A DNA stretch of 23,988 bases from JAFAGX01 sp035501575 (GTDB taxonomy: Bacteria; Acidobacteriota; Terriglobia; Terriglobales; Acidobacteriaceae). The notes beneath the pieces are model-generated. The model did no database searches. It was given only the letters and a program-made list of their open reading frames with translations, and was not told the origin of the DNA. Each line of letters opens with the position of its first letter. The first letter of the stretch is position 1. The stretch lies in the NCBI GenBank assembly GCA_035501575.1, contig DATJVZ010000179.1:1-23988 (forward strand). The letters run 5' to 3'. A program made the translations under genes and the position numbers. This document shows positions 1 to 7,815 of the stretch, one piece after another.

Positions 1-41
1 CTCTGCACACGCCGCAATTCAGTTCCGCGCTTGACTAGTAG

Positions 42-1445
42 CTAAGGGTTTCCGTGGGAAGCAAAGTCATTCCTGATCACCTGGCCACCTTTCATCACAA
101 AGCGGACGCGCTCTAACTCGGTGATATCGGCGACCGGATCGCCAGCGACGGCGATGAGATCGGCAAACCTTCCCGGCTCGGCTGCACCGATGTGGTCCGC
201 CCAGCCCAACATTTCGGCGGCATTGATGGTGACGGCACGAATCACATCCAGAGGCGGCATTCCGGCCTGACGCAAGTTAACCAAGGTCGCGGTGCTCGCT
301 TGCCCGCGCGTTTTTCCTGGATAAAACCAGCACATGTCCGATCCAGCGGCAAATTTCACGCCCGACCTCAAAACCCGCTGAACCAACTGATCGTATCGTT
401 GTTGACGGAGCACATCGGAAGTGGTATTGGCAGCGTGGAAGCCGGGTGACATCACTATGCTGGGCTGGGTGACCTTCAGGAAAAAGCCGCCATACCAGGT
501 TGGCGTCAGATCGAGGAAGATGCCTTGGTCGCGCATCTGTCTAAGTTGCTCCTCGGTCACGTCGTTGCCGTGCTCGATAGAATCTGCGCCAGCATCAATC
601 GCGGTTTGTATGCTGGCGACGTCGGCGGCGTGGACAGCAACCTTGAGATGTTGGCGGTGTGCCTCTTCAACCACTGCCGCAAGTTCAGTCAGCGAGATGT
701 CCTCACCGGTGGTAACCTTGATTAGGTCGACGTTGTGAAAGACATTCTGTCGGACAGCTTGCCGCCCTTGATCGGCCCCGTTCACCAGCAAGAATTCCTG
801 CGACAGGATTGCGTCGGCCAGCGCAGGATTGAGATTCTGCAGATAGGAGCCGGGGGCGATCAGCTTGCGTCCGGAAGCCAGGATTCTTGGGCCGAGGACG
901 CGACCTGCGTTGATCGCGTCACGCAGTTCCGTGTCGCCATCAACGCCCGAATGACCCAGGTTGCGCACCGTCGTAATGCCGCTCTCCAGGTCCTCTCGCG
1001 CCAACTGCGCGCCCAGCAAGGCGCGCTTGGTCGGTGATTCCACAATGGCTAGCAGAAGTCCGGGAGCAAACTCCCCGTTGGAGTGGCGCTGAATCTCCGC
1101 TTCGGGCGGCACAATGATGTCGAGCAAAAGGTGGGTGTGGCCGTCAATCAACCCAGGCAATAAAGTAGCCTCCCCGAGATCTATAGTGTCGACTCGCGCG
1201 AGTGAATCGGCCGACACCTGCGCCGAAGACGCGACTTGCTTGATCTTGCCGCCTTCAACCAGAACAGCGGCTGGGGAGAGCATATTGCCTGTCCGCGGAT
1301 CCAGCAGGCGGCGGGCTTTGACCAGGACGGGCCGAGGCGGCGACGGTTGCTCTTGGGCGGTTGAAGCCAGTACGAACAACAGTGCCACCAGAGCCGCCAC
1401 CACGGAGGCGAGAAACAGCTGGCTCAGGAATCGCCTGGTATTCAC
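42..1445 (-). CDS. exported metal-dependent amidohydrolase (imidazolonepropionase/prolidase-like)
   Basis: The product is a 467-residue member of the amidohydrolase superfamily (TIM-barrel metal hydrolases such as imidazolonepropionase-like and Xaa-Pro/Xaa-Arg dipeptidases). The GTG at 1443-1445 is chosen as start because AAAGGA lies 6 bases upstream and a classic signal peptide follows (RRF, a hydrophobic run, then ASTAQEQ). The longer reading frame up to 1526 adds 27 low-quality residues. Metal-site elements are all visible. Numbered from this GTG they are: HTH in GLIDGHTH near residues 103-105, the candidate carbamylated Lys in VDLIKV near 243, His in KVAVHAAD near 272, His in DSIEHGND near 292, and Asp in AAGSDM near 370. 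A small beta-domain (VLVEGGKI, DLIAVAGDP) wraps both ends, as in the family. It is divergent from the TPR gene at 1734. Hydrolysis of a periplasmic dipeptide or cyclic amide is likely, but the substrate cannot be read from sequence. Confidence 0.88.
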   Translation of the reverse strand: MNTRRFLSQLFLASVVAALVALLFVLASTAQEQPSPPRPVLVKARRLLDPRTGNMLSPAAVLVEGGKIKQVASSAQVSADSLARVDTIDLGEATLLPGLIDGHTHLLLDIIVPPEAEIQRHSNGEFAPGLLLAIVESPTKRALLGAQLAREDLESGITTVRNLGHSGVDGDTELRDAINAGRVLGPRILASGRKLIAPGSYLQNLNPALADAILSQEFLLVNGADQGRQAVRQNVFHNVDLIKVTTGEDISLTELAAVVEEAHRQHLKVAVHAADVASIQTAIDAGADSIEHGNDVTEEQLRQMRDQGIFLDLTPTWYGGFFLKVTQPSIVMSPGFHAANTTSDVLRQQRYDQLVQRVLRSGVKFAAGSDMCWFYPGKTRGQASTATLVNLRQAGMPPLDVIRAVTINAAEMLGWADHIGAAEPGRFADLIAVAGDPVADITELERVRFVMKGGQVIRNDFASHGNP

Positions 1446-1564
1446 CCTGCATCCTTTCGCTGGAGTGGATCTCGTCCACCCCGCCCGTGATGATGAATCA
1501 AATTGGAGCGGTGCGATTGAGTGCAATCACCTCTTCCGGGTTGTCTCCTACATTATCCGTCGAT

Positions 1565-1584
1565 TCTACTACATACCGAGTAGA
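1565..1584. promoter_or_regulatory. inverted repeat in divergent intergenic region (possible operator)
   Basis: TCTACT, an 8-base spacer and AGTAGA form a perfect 6-bp inverted repeat in the 288-bp gap between the divergent amidohydrolase and TPR genes. Short dyads with TACTAC/GTAGTA half sites are used by BlaI/MecI-type repressors, but this site is imperfect relative to that consensus and no regulator gene is adjacent. It could be a chance dyad. Confidence 0.2.
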
Positions 1585-1733
1585 CAGGCAAATGACGGGT
1601 ATGCGGGCAGAGGGGTCCGGTGTCGCTGCTAGTGGGATGGAATTTACGGCGGCCTTGAGTGCATACTGGATATAAGCGTCTCACCGACTTGAATGTCAGG
1701 GAGTTGGTCTCCCTGGATGCTTGGGGCATCCCG

Positions 1734-3356
1734 ATGAAACTCCTCGCGATTGCATTCGCGCTGTTGGCGGGTGTCTCTTCCTGCCTCGCCCGGTCTGATT
1801 CCGTGGTCCTGATCCCGGGCCTGGGCCCACTTCACCACACGATCTCCACCAAGAGCCCTGAGGCGCAGCAATTCTTCGATCAAGGCCTCACGCTGGTTTT
1901 CGCTTTCAACCACGAAGAAGCCGTTCGGGCATTTCGCCGGGCATCGCAGCTCGACCCGAAGTCGGCGATGGCTTTTTGGGGGGTGGCATTGGCGCTGGGT
2001 CCGTGCATCAATCTTGATATCGATCCTACTCGCGAGAAGGCCGCCTACGAAGCCGTGCAGACGGCGTTATCACTGGCGCCAGGCGCGACAGAACGTGAAC
2101 GCGATTACATTCAAGCTCTCGCGAAACGCTACTCATCGGATCCGAAGGTTGACCTGAGAAGGCTCGACGCGGACTACGCCAACGCGATGCGGGAATTGTC
2201 CAAGCGTTACCCCGACGATCTCGACGCGAGGACCCTCTATGCGGAGAGCATGATGGATCTCCACCCTTGGAAACTTTGGAGCCTCGATGGTCGTCCCACC
2301 GAAGGCACGGAAGAAATCCTGGCCGCGCTCGAATCGGTGATGCGGCGGGATCCAAATCACCTTGGGGCCAATCACTATTACATTCACGCCACGGAAGCAT
2401 CGTCCCATCCCGAGTGGGCCGTCGCGAGCGCCCATCGTTTAGAAACTCTCGCACCGGCCGCAGGCCACCTGGTGCACATGCCCGCGCACGTCTACATGCG
2501 CTTAGGAGACTACTCGGCAGCCGCTCACAGCAATGAGGTCGGAGCTGAAGTCGACCGCATATATCTCCGGGAGAGCGGCACAACAGGCGGCATGTACGAC
2601 ATGATGTATTACTGCCACAATCTTCACTTCCTCTCCGCGAGCTACAGCATGGGCGGCAATTTCGCGCACGCCAAGCAAGCCGCCGATGAGCTGGCTGCTC
2701 ACGTCGCTCCGATGCTCCACGACATGCCTATCGCCGAGGTGTACGCGCCTTATCCAATTTTCATACTTGTGCGCTTCCATCGCTGGGACGAAGTGTTGCA
2801 ATTGCCTCCGCCGAATCCGGGTCTCGCCATGACGACAGCATTCTGGCATTTCGCACGCGGATCTGCCTTTGCCGCAAAAGGCCAAATCGCGATGGCAGAA
2901 GCGGAACGAACAATTCTTGAAACTGAGCGCGAACAAACGCCGGCCGATCGGGAGTTCAGCATGTTTTTCAATAAGGCTCGGACCTTTCTGGACCTCGCCG
3001 AACATATCTTGGATGCCCGGATCGCCGCCGCCAAGGGCGACCATGAGCTGGCGATCAAGGATTGGCAGAAGGGCGTAGAAATCGAGAACACGCTCAACTA
3101 CGGTGAGCCGCCTGAATGGTTTTATCCCGTCCGCGAGTCTCTAGGAGCCGCATTGCTGCGGAACGGCCAAGCGGAGCGTGCGGAAGAGGTGTTTCGCGCC
3201 GACCTCGAACAGTACCCGAGAAATCCCCGGTCGCTTTTTGGGCTACTCCGAGCTTTGGAAGCCCAGAACAAGAGTGCCAATGTGGAGGAGGTTCGAAAAG
3301 AATTTGAGGCGGCTTGGAAAAACGCAGACATTACGCTTGAAATCTCCGACCTATGA
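1734..3356 (+). CDS. exported TPR-repeat protein of unknown function
   Basis: This is a 540-residue protein. The ATG at 1734 is preferred over an in-frame start at 1659 because it is followed directly by an export signal (MKLLAIAFALLAGVSSCLARS). VSSC resembles a lipobox, so the mature protein may be a lipoprotein, although cleavage after CLA is also possible. The body is alpha-helical with TPR-like units: FDQGLTLVFAFNHEEAVRAF with SQLDPKSAMAFWGVALAL, then irregular helices, then a C-terminal TPR (LGAALLRNGQAERAEEVF, DLEQYPRNPRSLFGLLRALE). The conserved LGPLHHTIST near the mature N-terminus and HYYIHATEAS with LVHMPAHVYMRLGDY in the middle recall a family of secreted TPR proteins of Acidobacteriota and relatives. 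No enzyme motif is evident. It lies 143 bp upstream of the Ser/Thr kinase on the same strand, so co-transcription is possible. The specific function is unknown. Confidence 0.85.
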   Translation: MKLLAIAFALLAGVSSCLARSDSVVLIPGLGPLHHTISTKSPEAQQFFDQGLTLVFAFNHEEAVRAFRRASQLDPKSAMAFWGVALALGPCINLDIDPTREKAAYEAVQTALSLAPGATERERDYIQALAKRYSSDPKVDLRRLDADYANAMRELSKRYPDDLDARTLYAESMMDLHPWKLWSLDGRPTEGTEEILAALESVMRRDPNHLGANHYYIHATEASSHPEWAVASAHRLETLAPAAGHLVHMPAHVYMRLGDYSAAAHSNEVGAEVDRIYLRESGTTGGMYDMMYYCHNLHFLSASYSMGGNFAHAKQAADELAAHVAPMLHDMPIAEVYAPYPIFILVRFHRWDEVLQLPPPNPGLAMTTAFWHFARGSAFAAKGQIAMAEAERTILETEREQTPADREFSMFFNKARTFLDLAEHILDARIAAAKGDHELAIKDWQKGVEIENTLNYGEPPEWFYPVRESLGAALLRNGQAERAEEVFRADLEQYPRNPRSLFGLLRALEAQNKSANVEEVRKEFEAAWKNADITLEISDL

Positions 3357-3499
3357 GCAGCAGAAATCGCCATCGAAGGATTGTGGAAGGGAGGCGCGAT
3401 AGGGTGCGAGTTCCGGTTCCATAAGGGCATCGCGAGCGGCGCTTTCCGAATGAGACGGAGGGTTGCCCCTTAGCCCAGCATCCCCATAACATCCGGCCA

Positions 3500-5917
3500 A
3501 TGGCTAGTCAGTCCCAACTCGTCGGCCAAACCATCGCTCGCTACCGCATTCTCGAAAGGCTGGGGGGCGGCGGAATGGGCGTCGTCTATAAGGCCGAGGA
3601 CACCGAGCTCGGTCGGTTCGTCGCCCTGAAATTCCTCCCCGACGACCTTGCTAAGGATGCGCAAGCGCTGGAGCGCTTTCGCCGGGAAGCGCGGGCGGCG
3701 TCCGCCCTGAACCATCCCAACATTTGCACGATCTATGAAATCGGGCAGCATGATGGCCTGCGATTCATCGCCATGGAGTATCTCGAGGGCAACACGCTCA
3801 AACATACGATCGCGGGTCGGCCGCTCGAGCTTGAAAAGTCACTGGGTGTGGCCATCGAAGTTGCCGATGCCTTGGATGCCGCTCACGCCAAGGGAATAGT
3901 CCATCGCGACATTAAGCCTGCCAACATCTTTATTACCGATAGGGGTCACGCCAAGATTCTGGACTTCGGGCTTGCCAAGTTCAGTTCGGGGAAGAGCAAT
4001 ACTGACAATGAGCCGACTCGCGGTACTCAGGAAATAGACCGAGACCATCTGACCAGTCCCGGAAGCACATTGGGGACTGTTTCCTACATGTCCCCGGAAC
4101 AGGTGAAAGGCAAGGAATTGGACGCCCGAACTGACCTGTTCTCCTTTGGTGTGGTGTTGTACGAGATGTCGACCGGAACCATGCCGTTCCGAGGCGACAC
4201 CACAGCCTTGATCTTCAAGGCTATTTTGGATCAGGAGCCGGTGCCTGCCGTGCGCCTGAATCCCGAGGTTCCGCCGAGGCTTGAAGAGATCATCTCGAAG
4301 GCGCTCGAAAAGGACCGCGATGTCCGATTTCAACATGCATCCGACATCAAGGCAGATCTCAAGCGGCTGAAGCGAAACCTGGAATCGGGCAGGACGGCAA
4401 GCGTTGACCCAGCGATTCACCGCCGGCTTTTGCCCAAGGTATGGACGGCTGTGATCGCTTTCGTGAGCCTCGTCGCAGTCATTGCGGTGGCAGCGCTCTA
4501 TTTTGGCGGCGGCAGACCCACCCCCATCACCTCGGTGGCGGTTCTGCCCTTCTCCAATGCGAGTGGCGACCCGTCGTCGGAATATTTGAGTGACGGCATC
4601 ACCGAAGGCGTGATCGACCGGCTTTCGGGGCTTCCCAATCTGCGAGTTATCTCGCGGACATCAGCTTTTCACTATAAAGGAAAGGACATCGATCCGCAGA
4701 AGGTGGCAAAGGAACTTGGCGTCGAGGCCTTGGTCACGGGCAGGGTGGTCGAGCGCGGCGATAACCTCTCGGTGAGCGCCGAACTCGTGGACGCTCGTGA
4801 AGATAAACAACTCTGGGGCGAGCAGTACAGTCGGAAGCCAGCGGACATTCACATGGTTCAGCAGGAGATCGCAACCGCCATCTCCAGCCATCTCCGTGTG
4901 CGCCTAACGGATGAAGAAAAGATGCGCCTCGCCAAACCCGGAACGACTAATACAGAGTCTTACCAGCTGTATGTTAAGGGTCTCTATTTTGCCAATACGG
5001 CTAGTGCCGAAGGCCTGAAGCGCGCGGTCCAATACTTTCAGCAAGCGATCGAGCGCGATCCATCCAATGCTCCAGCCTATGCGGAGCTGGCTCAATGCTA
5101 TGCAGACTTAGCCACTTTCGGCTATGCGCCAAACCCGACGGAAGTTTTTCCCAAAGCGATAGACGCAGCGACGAAGGCACTGGGACTGGACGATTCGCTG
5201 GCGGACGCCCGCGCGGCACTGGGTTATGCGAAATTCGCTTACCAAAGAGATTGGGCCGGCGCCGAAACCGAACTGAAGCGGGCAATCGAGCTCAACCCAG
5301 GCAGTGTCGACGCTCACTATGACTATGCGCAGTATCTGACCACGCAAGGCCGCTTCGAAGAGAGCATTGCACAGGGCCGTCGAGCCCAGGAATTAGACCC
5401 GGTGTCACCCCGCATCGTAGGAATTCCTGGTTACAACTTTTTGGCGGCGGGTCGATATGACGATGCCATCGTGCAGCTTAAGAAAGCTCTGGAACTCGAT
5501 CCGACTGCCCTCTGGCTGCATTGCATGCTGGGCTGGACCTACGCTCGCCAAGGGGCCTACGAACAGGCTATCAAGGAACACGAGAAGATGGGCTCCGAGC
5601 TCTCTCCGGTCACCGAAGAAAATCAATTCTTCGCTGCCGGCTTGGGTTGGATCTACGGCTTGGCCGGACGACGAAATGATGCGCTCAGAGTCTTGGCACA
5701 GTTTAAGGAACTGGAGAAGGACAGCTTCGTAGACCAGTACAACTTAGCGATGATCTACATCGGCTTAGGTGACAACGACCAAGCTTTTCGAACCCTCGAT
5801 CGCGGGCTCTTAAACTCGACCAGCATAGCTTTCCTCAAGGGCGATCCGTTCTGGAGTACGGTGCGCTCCGACCCGCGCTACGCCGATCTGCTGCGCCGGA
5901 TGGGGCTGCCGCAGTGA
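3500..5917 (+). CDS. membrane-anchored Ser/Thr protein kinase with FlgO-like and TPR domains
   Basis: This 805-residue protein starts with a complete Hanks-type kinase domain (about residues 15-290). It has a glycine-rich loop GGGGMGVVY, Lys44 in VALKFL, Glu63 of helix C, HRDIKPAN with catalytic Asp137, DFG at 155-157, and GTVSYMSPEQ closing the activation segment. All key residues are present, so it should be active and of the RD type. A single transmembrane helix follows (about 314-335). After it comes a FlgO/TolB-N-like domain (about 345-470; VAVLPFSNASGD, SDGITEGVIDRL, VTGRV, ELVDA), then TPRs to the C-terminus (about 485-790). The kinase is therefore cytoplasmic, and the FlgO-TPR part probably lies outside the membrane as a sensor or docking arm. 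This architecture is common in Acidobacteriota. No strong Shine-Dalgarno precedes the ATG. It lies downstream of the exported TPR gene, a possible partner. Confidence 0.93.
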   Translation: MASQSQLVGQTIARYRILERLGGGGMGVVYKAEDTELGRFVALKFLPDDLAKDAQALERFRREARAASALNHPNICTIYEIGQHDGLRFIAMEYLEGNTLKHTIAGRPLELEKSLGVAIEVADALDAAHAKGIVHRDIKPANIFITDRGHAKILDFGLAKFSSGKSNTDNEPTRGTQEIDRDHLTSPGSTLGTVSYMSPEQVKGKELDARTDLFSFGVVLYEMSTGTMPFRGDTTALIFKAILDQEPVPAVRLNPEVPPRLEEIISKALEKDRDVRFQHASDIKADLKRLKRNLESGRTASVDPAIHRRLLPKVWTAVIAFVSLVAVIAVAALYFGGGRPTPITSVAVLPFSNASGDPSSEYLSDGITEGVIDRLSGLPNLRVISRTSAFHYKGKDIDPQKVAKELGVEALVTGRVVERGDNLSVSAELVDAREDKQLWGEQYSRKPADIHMVQQEIATAISSHLRVRLTDEEKMRLAKPGTTNTESYQLYVKGLYFANTASAEGLKRAVQYFQQAIERDPSNAPAYAELAQCYADLATFGYAPNPTEVFPKAIDAATKALGLDDSLADARAALGYAKFAYQRDWAGAETELKRAIELNPGSVDAHYDYAQYLTTQGRFEESIAQGRRAQELDPVSPRIVGIPGYNFLAAGRYDDAIVQLKKALELDPTALWLHCMLGWTYARQGAYEQAIKEHEKMGSELSPVTEENQFFAAGLGWIYGLAGRRNDALRVLAQFKELEKDSFVDQYNLAMIYIGLGDNDQAFRTLDRGLLNSTSIAFLKGDPFWSTVRSDPRYADLLRRMGLPQ

Positions 5918-6087
5918 TCGGTACCAGCGATTACTATTGTGAATCGTACCTCTGTCTGAGACTGTGCATGACGGTTGTCGAAACACGTATGGCCGGTAGT
6001 GAGGTTAAAGCTGTAGCATTGTGGCAGTTGGAAGTGATATCCTTAAGTTTGTCGCCTTAGTTCATAAACATCACCCCGTGCCGTATA

Positions 6088-6164
6088 GACCTGTAGCTCA
6101 GTTGGTTAGGGCGTTTTTGCTGGCACGGAACAGGTCGATGGGTGGAGTCGCACCGTTGTTCATC
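6088..6164 (+). pseudogene. tRNA-like remnant (degenerate tRNA, possibly Ala-GGC)
   Basis: The 5' half is an almost perfect class I tRNA. GACCTGT (6088-6094) matches an acceptor strand, A stands at position 8 or so, and the D-arm GCTCAGTTGGTTAGGGC (6096-6112) closes with four pairs. The following GTTTT...GGAAC can form a weak anticodon stem around an oversized 9-base loop containing TGGCA, which could represent anticodon GGC. AGGTC (6132-6136) matches the usual variable loop. The T-arm is damaged: GGGTGGAGTCGCACC stands where GGGTTCGAGTCCCACC would be expected. The presumptive 3' acceptor strand GTTGTTC no longer pairs with GACCTGT. Oddly, ACAGGTC at 6130-6136 is the exact 7-base complement of the 5' acceptor strand, so a deletion that removed the T-arm is another reading. 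I regard it as non-functional, a probable relic of a tRNA gene or of an integration event at one. Confidence 0.5.
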
Positions 6165-6361
6165 CGGCATCTTTTTCCAGCTGTTGGTTTGGACCCCGTG
6201 TTCTCATTTCTCGAGCTCGACGAAATGGCCTCGGTGTCCCGGCGGATGGCAATCCGGTCGCCAAAACCTCAACTCGTACAACCCCTTAGGTGCTCTTTTC
6301 ATTCCCGCGAAAAAATCCGATCCTCTGGATGTGCATCTCATCAAAATGGGATAGTTTTTCC

Positions 6362-6381
6362 AACCGACATGTCTGTCGGTT
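6362..6381. promoter_or_regulatory. 20-bp perfect palindrome, candidate repressor operator
   Basis: AACCGACA (6362-6369), TGTC, and TGTCGGTT (6374-6381) form an 8-bp perfect dyad. It lies 45 bases upstream of the TTG start of the carboxypeptidase-regulatory-like gene. ACCGAC...GTCGGT half sites resemble operators of TetR-family repressors. The position fits promoter-proximal repression, but no clear -35/-10 pair could be assigned and no TetR gene is in the window. It is not followed by a T-run, so a terminator is less likely. Confidence 0.35.
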
Positions 6382-6426
6382 AGGATCAACACCTCCCGGT
6401 CGTGGATCGGACGGAGAGTACTCGCT

Positions 6427-7620
6427 TTGCGCGCTTGCGAAATCATCGAGACGGCGATTGGCAACCCTTCGCCTGGGCGTTGGCACCGGCTGCTTCGGAT
6501 AGCCCTGGTCGTGCTTGCCTGCGGCGCGCTCGCCAACGGGCAGAATTCAACGCCGGACGGCAGCGGCACTATTCCCGCAGAAACCTCGATTCAGTCCTCT
6601 CCGGCGCCTGATCCGCAGGCCTCTCCGGAAAAGACCCAGGGAGAGGCCCCTAAGGTTCCCGCGGTACCGGGCAGCATCCTGGGAACGGTTCTAGATCAAA
6701 CAGGGTCTGTGGCGGTTGGAGCCGTCGTACGGCTCACATCGGAAGACCAATCCCTTTCGCGCGAGGTTACGACCGGGGATAATGGGCAGTTCTCATTTGC
6801 GAAAGTGCCGCCAGGTCCCTTCAAGCTTTCCGTCACTGCGGCAGGATTTACCGAACAAGGGTTCTCTGGGGAGCTGGCGTCGGGACAGACCTACCTGGTG
6901 CCGCCAATTGCGATCGCAATAGAAACGGTCAGGACCGACGTTAAGGTAACCGTGGATCCGGTGGAAGTAGCAACCATACAAGAGAGAGAGGCGGAGCAGC
7001 AGCGTGTCTTTGGCTTTATACCCAATTTCTACGTAACCTACCATCCGGACGCGCCTCCGCTTACAACGAAATTGAAGTTCCGCCTGGCATGGAAATCAAG
7101 CATCGACCCTATCACGATCGTCGGGGTGGCTTTTCTGGCGGGAATGGAGCAGGCGGGCGACGAGTACCCGGAATTTGGGCAAGGCGCGCTCGGCTACGGC
7201 AAGCGCTTCGGCGCCGCTTACACCGATGTCTTTGCCTCCACCTTTCTGTCGGGGGCGATTTTCCCGGCTCTGCTGAAGCAGGATCCGCGTTATTTCTATA
7301 AGGGTACAGGCAGTACAAGTTCTAGAATTCTGCGCGCGGTTGGAAACTCGGTGACCTGTAGAGGTGATAACGGCCGCTGGCAGATCAATTACGCGAATAT
7401 CGCGGGAACCTTCGCCGGAGCCGCACTCTCTTCCACTTTTTATCCTACGAACAACCCCGGGATGTTTACCCTCTCGAACGGCTTTATCAGACTGGGCGAG
7501 AGTTCCCTGGGCGGTGTCGTTCAAGAGTTCGTCTTACACAGATTTACGAAAACCAAGCAGCCAGTGGACCATCTGAACGATTCGTCAGGCGATCCAGCGT
7601 TTTCGTCAAAGAAGCAATAG
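6427..7620 (+). CDS. exported carboxypeptidase-regulatory-like domain protein
   Basis: This is a 397-residue protein read from a TTG codon at 6427-6429. GGAGAG at 6413-6418, 8 bases upstream, supports this start, and no ATG lies nearby. Residues 18-38 form a signal peptide (RWHRLLRIALVVLACGALANGQ region). A Pro/Ser/Thr-rich linker leads into a carboxypeptidase-regulatory-like (CarboxypepD_reg, transthyretin-type) domain at about 80-165 (GSILGTVLDQTGSVAVGA, DNGQFSFAKVPPGPFKLSV). This fold is usual at the N-terminus of TonB-dependent transporters in Acidobacteriota, but here no plug or beta-barrel follows. Instead there is a roughly 200-residue region with conserved-looking segments (FLAGMEQAGDEYPEFGQG, LLKQDPRYFYKG, INYANIAGTFAGAALS) of unknown function. 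A cell-envelope location is likely and the function is unknown. A palindrome at 6362-6381 may control it. Confidence 0.85.
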   Translation: MRACEIIETAIGNPSPGRWHRLLRIALVVLACGALANGQNSTPDGSGTIPAETSIQSSPAPDPQASPEKTQGEAPKVPAVPGSILGTVLDQTGSVAVGAVVRLTSEDQSLSREVTTGDNGQFSFAKVPPGPFKLSVTAAGFTEQGFSGELASGQTYLVPPIAIAIETVRTDVKVTVDPVEVATIQEREAEQQRVFGFIPNFYVTYHPDAPPLTTKLKFRLAWKSSIDPITIVGVAFLAGMEQAGDEYPEFGQGALGYGKRFGAAYTDVFASTFLSGAIFPALLKQDPRYFYKGTGSTSSRILRAVGNSVTCRGDNGRWQINYANIAGTFAGAALSSTFYPTNNPGMFTLSNGFIRLGESSLGGVVQEFVLHRFTKTKQPVDHLNDSSGDPAFSSKKQ

Positions 7621-7721
7621 CCCATCTCGACGACCCTCGGGTAGCAAGCCGCGTAAGATCCATGTTGTTGGGGACCCGATTCGCTTAGAAAACTAGATTG
7701 GTTCTTGGCGCGAGTTTCAAA

Positions 7722-7766
7722 GCCGGGGTCCGACCCCCTGGTGCTTTCCAAGGGGGTCGGTTCGAG
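7722..7766. repeat. REP-like palindromic unit / intergenic hairpin between convergent genes
   Basis: CCGACCCCCT (7730-7739) pairs perfectly over 10 bp with AGGGGGTCGG (7751-7760) around an 11-base loop. A second copy of GGGGTC (7725-7730) lies immediately before it, giving GGGGTC-C-GACCCC and then a further GGGGTC. It sits between the convergent genes ending at 7620 and 7816, so a bidirectional terminator is possible, but no T-run follows on either strand. The nested GGGGTC/GACCCC arrangement resembles repetitive extragenic palindromes moved by RAYT transposases. One copy alone cannot prove this. Confidence 0.35.
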
Positions 7767-7815
7767 ATTGTTCCACCGATTCTCAACGTCCAGACTCGTG
7801 CTGAGATCCCCGACC

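Larger units (their letters stand above)
5918..6426. other. 509-bp non-coding stretch with tRNA remnant and palindrome
   Basis: This is the longest gap in the window. It holds a tRNA-like sequence (6088-6164) and a 20-bp perfect palindrome (6362-6381), described separately. No credible protein gene is visible. Short frames here lack ribosome binding sites and recognisable motifs, and one translates the tRNA D-arm as PVAQLVRA, a typical tRNA artefact. A weak bulged dyad just after the kinase stop (5920-5950) has no T-run. The stretch 6165-6361 shows nothing recognisable and may be decayed DNA. Confidence 0.6.

Noticed and set aside
3839..4420. 193-codon minus-strand frame opposite the kinase domain
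   Set aside because: It lies entirely within conserved kinase coding sequence on the other strand.
5920..5950. Dyad GGTA...CGATT / AATCG-TACC after the kinase stop as terminator
   Set aside because: The stem has a four-base bulge, the 5-bp inner stem is weak, and no T-run follows.
6021..6383. 120-codon plus-strand frame reading PVAQLVRA
   Set aside because: PVAQLVRA is the translation of a tRNA D-arm (GTAGCTCAGTTGGTTAG); the rest has no coding character or ribosome site.
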